From positions 1 to 11,192 of the forward strand of contig CAYRCC010000053.1 of assembly GCA_964422725.1 (NCBI GenBank): DNA of 11,192 nucleotides, given 5' to 3'. The notes under the pieces were generated by a model. It ran no database searches and was not told the DNA's origin. It saw only the letters and a list, made by a program, of their open reading frames with translations. The translations under genes and the position numbers were made by a program. Each line of letters begins with the position of its first letter. The stretch's first letter is position 1. Source of the DNA: CAKSNH01 sp964422725. Its GTDB lineage: Bacteria > Bacillota > Clostridia > UBA1381. Of this stretch, positions 6,770 to 11,192 are shown piece by piece.

Positions 6770-8142
6770 AAACAAAAACACAGTACATATGCTCCGAATG
6801 TGGGTATACCACAGCAAAATGGCTGGGAAAATGTCCGTCGTGTATGAGCTGGAACACTCTCTGCGAAACCGTCGTTTCCGCCGCCGCGGCAAAAAAAGCG
6901 TCGGGCGCACAGACATCCGGACTCGCCCTTTTTCCCGACAACAAGCCGCGGTTAATCGGTGAAATATCCTCGGAAAACGAGGTGCGCTGTTCGACCGGTA
7001 TGAAAGAGCTTGACAGGGTTCTCGGCGGCGGTATCGTGCAGGGTTCACTCATACTCGTCGGCGGTGACCCCGGTATCGGCAAATCGACTCTGCTTTTGCA
7101 GATATGCAAAAACACCGCAAAAAACAAAAAGGTACTCTATGTGTCGGGTGAAGAATCCGAACGCCAGATAAAGCTGAGAGCACAGCGGCTTAACGTAACA
7201 TCGGAAAATCTGTATCTTGTATCGGAAACCGAGGTTGAGTCGGTGCTTGCGTGCATAGAAAGCGTAAAGCCGGACATTGTTATAATCGACTCTATCCAGA
7301 CTATGCACCGCGACGATATCGCCTCAGCGGCAGGGAGCGTGCCTCAGGTAAGAGAGGCGACAAACGTATTTATGCGCACGGCAAAGCATGGCGGCATATC
7401 TATGTTTATCGTCGGACACGTGACAAAGGACGGAAACATTGCCGGTCCGCGCGTGCTTGAACATATGGTTGACTGCGTGCTGTATTTCGAGGGCGACCGC
7501 CAGATGACATTTCGCATACTGCGCGCCGTAAAAAACCGTTTCGGCTCAACCAACGAGATAGGCGTGTTTGAAATGGCAAACAACGGCTTGTGCGAGGTGG
7601 AAAATCCGTCGGCTATGCTGCTTGAGGGCAGAGCCGAAAACAGCTCCGGAAGTGCGGTTATATGCGCTATGGAGGGAAGCCGCGGAGTGCTTGCCGAGGT
7701 TCAGGCGCTTGTTGCGCCGACGGGGTTCGGAAATCCGCGCAGAATGAGTTCGGGCGTTGACCTCAACAGAATGTTACTGCTCATAGCGGTGCTTGAAAAA
7801 CGCGTGCGTATGAATTTAACAAGCTTTGATGTGTATTTGAACGTTGCCGGAGGTATCAGAATTGACGAGCCGGCGGCGGATTTGGGCATATGCGCGGCAA
7901 TTGCGACGGGTCTGCGCGACAAAGCCGTACCGCCGGATATGCTGTTTATCGGCGAGGTTGGACTGGGCGGTGAGCTTAGGGCTGTGTCACAGCTTGAGAA
8001 GCGTCTTGCCGAAGCGGCAAAGCTTGGTTTTAAAACGGCTGTCGTACCGAAACAGTCACTCAAGGGCGCACAGATACCGCCCGATATGAATGTGTACGGA
8101 GTGCAGTCGCTGTTCGAGGCACTTTCGTGTATAAAAAAATAA
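6766..8142 (+). CDS. radA: DNA repair and branch-migration protein RadA (Sms)
   Basis: RadA helps process recombination intermediates, acting as a RecA-like hexameric motor on branched DNA. The 458-residue protein has all family parts: an N-terminal zinc finger with C9, C12, C23 and C26 (CSECG, CPSC), Walker A GDPGIGKST (100-108), Walker B IVIIDS (171-176), the RadA-specific KNRFG motif (256-260), and a C-terminal Lon-like domain (about 285-455) with GFGNPRRMSSGVDLNR and EPAADLG. The length equals the usual family size. GAGGGAG within the end of trmB is the likely ribosome binding site. Many Firmicutes have radA near clpC and disA, so linkage to trmB and malQ here is lineage-specific. Confidence 0.97.
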   Translation: MKTKTQYICSECGYTTAKWLGKCPSCMSWNTLCETVVSAAAAKKASGAQTSGLALFPDNKPRLIGEISSENEVRCSTGMKELDRVLGGGIVQGSLILVGGDPGIGKSTLLLQICKNTAKNKKVLYVSGEESERQIKLRAQRLNVTSENLYLVSETEVESVLACIESVKPDIVIIDSIQTMHRDDIASAAGSVPQVREATNVFMRTAKHGGISMFIVGHVTKDGNIAGPRVLEHMVDCVLYFEGDRQMTFRILRAVKNRFGSTNEIGVFEMANNGLCEVENPSAMLLEGRAENSSGSAVICAMEGSRGVLAEVQALVAPTGFGNPRRMSSGVDLNRMLLLIAVLEKRVRMNLTSFDVYLNVAGGIRIDEPAADLGICAAIATGLRDKAVPPDMLFIGEVGLGGELRAVSQLEKRLAEAAKLGFKTAVVPKQSLKGAQIPPDMNVYGVQSLFEALSCIKK

Positions 8143-8157
8143 ATTTGGAGGATTATA

Positions 8158-9627
8158 ATGAGAACAAGCGGAATTTTAATGCATATAAGCAGTTTGCCGT
8201 CAAAGTACGGAATAGGTACTTTGGGCAAGGAGGCGTATGCATTTGTGGATTTTTTGAAAAGAGCAAATCAGCGTTATTGGCAGGTACTGCCGGTAAATCC
8301 GACAAGCTACGGTGATTCGCCGTATCAGTCGCCGTCGGCTTTCGCCGGCAATCCGTATTTTATCGACCTTGACATATTGTGCGAACAGGGACTTTTGTTT
8401 GAACACGAAATCGACAACTACTATTTTGGCGACGACCCCGCAAGCGTGGATTACGCAAGACTTTTTGAAGCCCGCTACCCTATACTGCGCACCGCGTTTT
8501 CGCGTTTTGTTCCCGAGGCAGATTACGAGCGCTTTGTTTCGGAAAACGCATTTTGGCTTATGGACTATGCAATGTATATGTCGGTCAAGGAGGATAACCA
8601 TTACATATCGTGGATTGAATGGGACAGATCACTTCGTATGCGTGAACACGATACTATGCTTGAGTATTACGAAAAATCACAGCGCAACATTGAATTTTAT
8701 AAGTTTATACAGTATTTGTTTTACAAGCAGTGGGGACAGCTCAAAAAGTACGCAAACGACAACGGCATACAGCTCATAGGCGATATGCCTATTTATGTTG
8801 CACTCGACAGTGCCGAGGTATGGGTGCACAACGAGCTGTTTATGCTTGACGGCGAAAATCTGCCCACCAAGGTTGCCGGTGTGCCGCCCGATGCTTTTTC
8901 GCAAACGGGACAGCTTTGGGGAAATCCTATTTATAATTGGGAGTATATGGAGAGTACGGGTTATGACTGGTGGATAAAGCGTATACAGCTTGCCTCAAAG
9001 CTGTACGACCGCCTGAGAATTGACCATTTCCGCGGTTTTGAGTCGTACTACACCGTCAAATACGGTGAAAAAACCGCAATGTGCGGCGAATGGGAAAAAG
9101 GTCCGGGTATGAAACTTTTCAATGCCGTCAAGAACGCGCTCGGCGATGTGGATATTATAGCCGAGGATTTGGGATTTTTAACGCAGGAGGTTTTGGATAT
9201 GCTCCGCGACAGCGGTTACCCGGGAATGAGAGTTATGCAGTTTGCGTTTGACCCGAACTCGGATAACCAATATCTTCCGCATAACTATGTACAAAATTGC
9301 GTGGTATACACAGGCACGCACGACAACGACACCGTTGTCGGCTGGTTTGACAGCGAAAATCCGGCAAACGTGAAATATGCGTGTGAGTATCTGCACTGCG
9401 ACCGGCGCGCCGATATAGCGGACGCGTTTATCCGCGCGGCGATGTCAAGCGTTGCCGAAACGGTGATAGTGCCTATTCAGGACTATCTCAGTCAGGACAG
9501 CAAAACCAGAATGAACACACCGTCCACTCTCGGCGGCAACTGGCTGTACAGAGTTACAAAGGATATGCTGACAGATGCTCTTGCCGACAGAATAGGCGCG
9601 GTGACGCGGATTTACAGGCGCGGATAA
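8158..9627 (+). CDS. malQ: 4-alpha-glucanotransferase (amylomaltase, GH77)
   Basis: MalQ moves alpha-1,4-glucan segments between maltodextrins and releases glucose in cytoplasmic maltose, starch or glycogen metabolism. The 489-residue protein is the short bacterial type without the long N-terminal extension of E. coli MalQ. The opening SGILMHISSLPSKYGIG, YGDSPYQSPSAFAGNPY (51-67) and GDMPIYV are family hallmarks. Catalytic residues by motif are nucleophile D289 (RIDHFRGFE), acid/base E336 (IIAEDLG) and the conserved D389 (GTHDND). The ATG follows GGAGGA by 5 bases and sits 15 bases after radA, so it is probably co-transcribed. No maltose transporter or phosphorylase is in view. The C-terminus (LADRIGAVTRIYRRG) looks complete. 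Confidence 0.96.
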   Translation: MRTSGILMHISSLPSKYGIGTLGKEAYAFVDFLKRANQRYWQVLPVNPTSYGDSPYQSPSAFAGNPYFIDLDILCEQGLLFEHEIDNYYFGDDPASVDYARLFEARYPILRTAFSRFVPEADYERFVSENAFWLMDYAMYMSVKEDNHYISWIEWDRSLRMREHDTMLEYYEKSQRNIEFYKFIQYLFYKQWGQLKKYANDNGIQLIGDMPIYVALDSAEVWVHNELFMLDGENLPTKVAGVPPDAFSQTGQLWGNPIYNWEYMESTGYDWWIKRIQLASKLYDRLRIDHFRGFESYYTVKYGEKTAMCGEWEKGPGMKLFNAVKNALGDVDIIAEDLGFLTQEVLDMLRDSGYPGMRVMQFAFDPNSDNQYLPHNYVQNCVVYTGTHDNDTVVGWFDSENPANVKYACEYLHCDRRADIADAFIRAAMSSVAETVIVPIQDYLSQDSKTRMNTPSTLGGNWLYRVTKDMLTDALADRIGAVTRIYRRG

Positions 9628-9686
9628 GCTGTCGGAGGGCGAAATCAACAGAATTCAGAAATTGTATGACTTGATGAGGTGAAATT

Positions 9687-10442
9687 ATGGCTTGGGATTC
9701 GGAATTGTATTTAAAATTTGAAAACGAACGAAATCAGCCGTGCATTGACTTGTTGTCGCGGCTTAACGGGAATTTTGACAAAATACTCGATTTGGGGTGC
9801 GGCCCCGGAAACAGCACCGAAAATCTTTTGAAAAGATATAGCCGGTCAACAATAATCGGCTTTGATGCGGACGATAATATGTTAGAAAAAGCCAAAAGCA
9901 ACTGTCCGAACATTGAATTTATCAAAGGATATGCTCCCGCGGATTTTGACAAGCCGGCAGTTAAGTTTGATTTGGTGTTTTCAAATGCCTGTATACACTG
10001 GATAGATAATCAGAAAGAGCTTATAGATAAAGTGTACGGTATATTAAATAATAAAGGTGTATTCGCGGTACAAATTCCGCTTACCGGCGAATCACAGTTT
10101 TATAAAATTTTATACAGACTTATAGAACAGAAATGGTCAAGTCTTAAACAGATAAAGAATTTCCATAATATGAATCAAGAGGGGTATTACAACACTCTCA
10201 CAAAAAAATTCGGGAATGTAACGATTTGGCAAAGCAATTATTATCATATCGTCGATAAAAGTATGGTAATTGAGTGGTACAAGGGAAGCGGTCTAAGACC
10301 GTATCTTGGTTTGCTTAATGAAAACGAGCAAAAGGAATTTCTAAATGATTTGCAGACAATAATAGATGAGGAATATTCATTGTTGGACGACGGAAAAGTA
10401 TTCCTGATAATGCCAAGATTATTTTTCATAGCCGAAAAATAG
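9687..10442 (+). CDS. Trans-aconitate 2-methyltransferase-like SAM-dependent methyltransferase
   Basis: The 251-residue protein is collinear with E. coli Tam, which methylates trans-aconitate, a damaged form of the citrate-cycle intermediate. Matches include the opening WDSELYLKFENERNQPCIDLLSR, SAM motif I DLGCGPGNST (35-44), FDLVFSNACIHWIDN (94-108), FAVQIP (126-131), the Tam-like segment SGLRPYL (201-207) and the ending IMPRLFFIAEK. GAGGTG lies 5 bases before the ATG. It is 59 bases after malQ with no clear promoter between. Its wording is more A+T-rich, with many AAT, TTA and ATA codons unlike the three genes upstream, so it may be a later arrival. The substrate is inferred from similarity alone; many relatives annotated tam have untested substrates. 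Confidence 0.85.
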   Translation: MAWDSELYLKFENERNQPCIDLLSRLNGNFDKILDLGCGPGNSTENLLKRYSRSTIIGFDADDNMLEKAKSNCPNIEFIKGYAPADFDKPAVKFDLVFSNACIHWIDNQKELIDKVYGILNNKGVFAVQIPLTGESQFYKILYRLIEQKWSSLKQIKNFHNMNQEGYYNTLTKKFGNVTIWQSNYYHIVDKSMVIEWYKGSGLRPYLGLLNENEQKEFLNDLQTIIDEEYSLLDDGKVFLIMPRLFFIAEK

Positions 10443-10467
10443 TATAACTAAGGTTGAAAATGCGGGT

Positions 10468-10584
10468 ATGCGGAGTATATGCGACGGGTATTTAGGAGCG
10501 ATACGGAATATGCTGTTTATTCCTGCTCGGTTTTTGCCGATCCTGTTTTCCGAGCCGCACAACGGCTGTGTTTTCAATAATTGA
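10468..10584 (+). CDS. Possible 38-residue small ORF of unknown function
   Basis: An ATG-started frame of 38 codons opens MRSICDGYLG and ends NGCVFNN. The frame is open back to about 10432, overlapping the end of the methyltransferase gene in another phase. The composition is protein-like, with a central IPARFLPILF stretch, but no convincing ribosome binding site precedes the ATG. Its stop codon overlaps the -35 box of the next promoter. The opposite strand is also open for 78 codons, so at least one of the two is chance. It could be the remnant of a gene that once stood here. I do not recognise the family. Confidence 0.25.
   Translation: MRSICDGYLGAIRNMLFIPARFLPILFSEPHNGCVFNN
10553..10573 (+). 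terminator. Weak possible terminator after the methyltransferase gene
   Basis: AGCCG (10553-10557) pairs with CGGCT (10563-10567) around a 5-base loop, and GTGTTTTC follows. The stem is short and the T run brief, so it may only slow transcription. It lies inside the possible 38-residue ORF. Confidence 0.3.
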
Positions 10585-10610
10585 TTCGGGATAAATAAAT
10601 ATTGTATAAT
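10581..10610 (+). promoter_or_regulatory. Promoter reading straight into a hairpin
   Basis: TTGATT (10581-10586) and a perfect TATAAT (10605-10610) are 18 bases apart. The start point would be near 10617, immediately before an ATG at 10618 and before the left arm of a terminator hairpin at 10621. No full-length gene follows, so the product would be a very short RNA unless the hairpin is bypassed. Confidence 0.6.
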
Positions 10611-10616
10611 CAGGTT

Positions 10617-10682
10617 TATGGCAAGTGACTCCTTTGTGCGGCAACCGTAATACAAAAGAGCGTCACTTGCTATTCTTTTTTT
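10617..10682 (+). ncRNA. Predicted roughly 65-nt hairpin RNA, or attenuator-type terminator
   Basis: GCAAGTGAC (10621-10629) and GTCACTTGC (10662-10670) pair perfectly. CTTTGT (10632-10637) pairs inside with ACAAAAG (10653-10658) less one bulged A, and CGG with CCG surrounds a CAA loop. TATTCTTTTTTT follows, so it is a good intrinsic terminator. A promoter ends just before it. A 10-codon frame (ATG at 10618, stop at 10648-10650) would be leaderless and end inside the hairpin, as in leader-peptide attenuators ahead of some resistance genes. Here, however, the next gene is a tRNA with its own promoter. It may be a small RNA, an orphan attenuator, or the end of the methyltransferase transcript. 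Confidence 0.5.
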
Positions 10683-10785
10683 ACCCGTAATATTTTGTTA
10701 TGAGTTCACCGGCAATAAATGTATCGAAATGTAACACATCTGTTGTAAACCTACAAAAAATGCAGATATTTTAAGTTTTTGGGGG
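10683..10785. other. Spacer ahead of the tRNA promoter
   Basis: This A+T-rich spacer has no ORF with a start and ribosome binding site. GTAACACATCTGTTGTAAAC at about 10731-10750 forms a loose inverted repeat that could be a protein site, but it is too imperfect to call. Confidence 0.3.
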
Positions 10786-10814
10786 TTGACAGGTGAATGT
10801 TTATGTGATATAAT
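10786..10814 (+). promoter_or_regulatory. Near-ideal promoter of the tRNA-Thr gene
   Basis: A perfect TTGACA (10786-10791), a 17-base spacer and a perfect TATAAT (10809-10814) are preceded by TG one base upstream (extended -10). Transcription would start about 7 bases before the mature tRNA, which fits a strongly expressed single tRNA gene. Confidence 0.9.
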
Positions 10815-10827
10815 GTTTACGTTAATT

Positions 10828-10903
10828 GCTGTTATAGCTCAGTAGGCAGAGCGCAACATTGGTAGTGTTGAGGTCACCGGTTCGACTCCGGTTAACAGCT
10901 CCA
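10828..10903 (+). tRNA. tRNA-Thr (anticodon GGU)
   Basis: A complete 76-base cloverleaf: acceptor arms GCTGTTA and TAACAGC, D arm GCTC-AGTAGGCA-GAGC, anticodon stem CAACA/TGTTG with loop TTGGTAG (anticodon GGT at 10861-10863, reading ACC and ACU), variable loop AGGTC, T arm ACCGG-TTCGACT-CCGGT. The discriminator base is T and CCA is encoded in the DNA. All stems pair fully. Position 38 is G, less usual than A. No other tRNA gene lies beside it. Confidence 0.97.
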
Positions 10904-10911
10904 CAAAAAAT

Positions 10912-10951
10912 CTCACAAACAGGTTCATTGCTTGGTTTGTGGGGTTTTTTT
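10912..10951 (+). terminator. Terminator of the tRNA-Thr transcript
   Basis: CTCACAAAC (10912-10920) pairs with GTTTGTGGG (10935-10943), with one G-T wobble, and is followed by G and seven T. It begins 9 bases after the CCA end, so the tRNA is a one-gene unit. Confidence 0.9.
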
Positions 10952-11084
10952 ATTGCTTGTTTTCAGATGTGGATATTGCGGTATTGGCATACAGAAGAAA
11001 TTATGTGATTGAAAGTACAGAGCATAGGTTGAGTAATGGGTGGTATTTTGATAAATTGGAATTACAGAAGATTTAGTCGGATAA

Positions 11085-11112
11085 TTGGATTGTGTTTTGC
11101 GTGTTTTATAAT
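11085..11112 (+). promoter_or_regulatory. Putative promoter of the right-edge gene
   Basis: A perfect TATAAT (11107-11112) has TTGGAT (11085-11090) 16 bases upstream, matching only the first three -35 positions. The next ATG is about 45 bases away, a normal distance. Confidence 0.4.
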
Positions 11113-11158
11113 ATTATTAAATTAATAGGCAAATCGGAATTTTTGGAGGATAATACAT

Positions 11159-11192
11159 ATGAAATACAAAGGAACGCTTATTGTTGTGAAAG
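11159..11192 (+). CDS. Start of a gene cut by the window edge, possibly a VOC/glyoxalase-type protein
   Basis: An ATG follows GGAGGA (11145-11150) by 8 bases and opens MKYKGTLIVVK before the sequence ends. The ribosome binding site, spacing and promoter make a real gene likely. The opening resembles the first beta strand of small VOC-superfamily (glyoxalase/bleomycin-resistance-like) proteins of Firmicutes, but eleven residues are too few to assign a family with confidence. Confidence 0.6.
   Translation, partial: MKYKGTLIVVK

Noticed and set aside
6218..7048. 276-codon minus-strand ORF across trmB and radA
   Set aside because: It is opposite two certain genes and its Cys/Arg-rich content reflects their complementary codons.
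10963..11076. Open frame without ATG reading DVDIAVLAYRRNY and ending WYFDKLELQKI before a TAG
   Set aside because: It continues upstream into the tRNA terminator, has no start codon or ribosome binding site, and stop-free runs of this length are common by chance. A gene remnant is possible but not supported.
1..11192. CRISPR array, insertion sequence or prophage genes
   Set aside because: No regularly spaced repeats, transposase, integrase or phage-like protein was seen on either strand.

Overview
The window looks like chromosomal DNA of a low-to-mid GC, Gram-positive gut or rumen Clostridia member. The grounds are strong AGGAGG-type ribosome binding sites, consensus sigma-A promoters, many rho-independent terminators, a CCA-encoding tRNA gene and Firmicutes-type housekeeping proteins. 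A secreted rhamnogalacturonan lyase carrying S-layer homology (SLH) repeats points to a pectin-using bacterium. That combination recalls Monoglobus-like organisms, but the assignment is an inference.

Layout. (1) 1-330: a compact locus with a 24-residue hydrophobic peptide gene. Its ribosome binding site can be masked by its own leader, its stop codon lies in a bidirectional terminator, and a perfect-consensus promoter on the opposite strand drives a short convergent RNA. This is the architecture of a type I toxin-antitoxin module, and I do not recognise the peptide family. (2) 331-3330, minus strand: a PL11 rhamnogalacturonan lyase with signal peptide and three SLH repeats, with its own promoter and terminator. 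(3) 3437-5860, minus strand: two tandem paralogous HD-GYP proteins (predicted cyclic-di-GMP phosphodiesterases) read from one promoter and ended by a strong hairpin. (4) 6028-9627, plus strand: trmB, radA and malQ, packed as one likely operon (4-base overlap, then 15 bases). (5) 9687-10442: a more A+T-rich trans-aconitate methyltransferase-like gene. It is followed by a possible 38-residue ORF and by a promoter firing straight into a hairpin-terminator, which may make a tiny RNA or an attenuator. (6) 10786-10951: a single tRNA-Thr(GGU) gene with a near-ideal promoter and its own terminator. (7) The right edge cuts a gene after 11 codons, possibly a glyoxalase/VOC-type protein.

How the parts relate. 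The lyase would act at the cell surface on rhamnogalacturonan I. The HD-GYP pair would lower cyclic-di-GMP, though no cyclase or effector lies in the window to say which process they control. trmB, radA and malQ are unrelated in function (tRNA m7G46 modification, recombination and repair, maltodextrin metabolism) and appear only co-transcribed. The most interesting part is the left-edge toxin-antitoxin-like locus. The second is the promoter-hairpin unit near 10581-10682.
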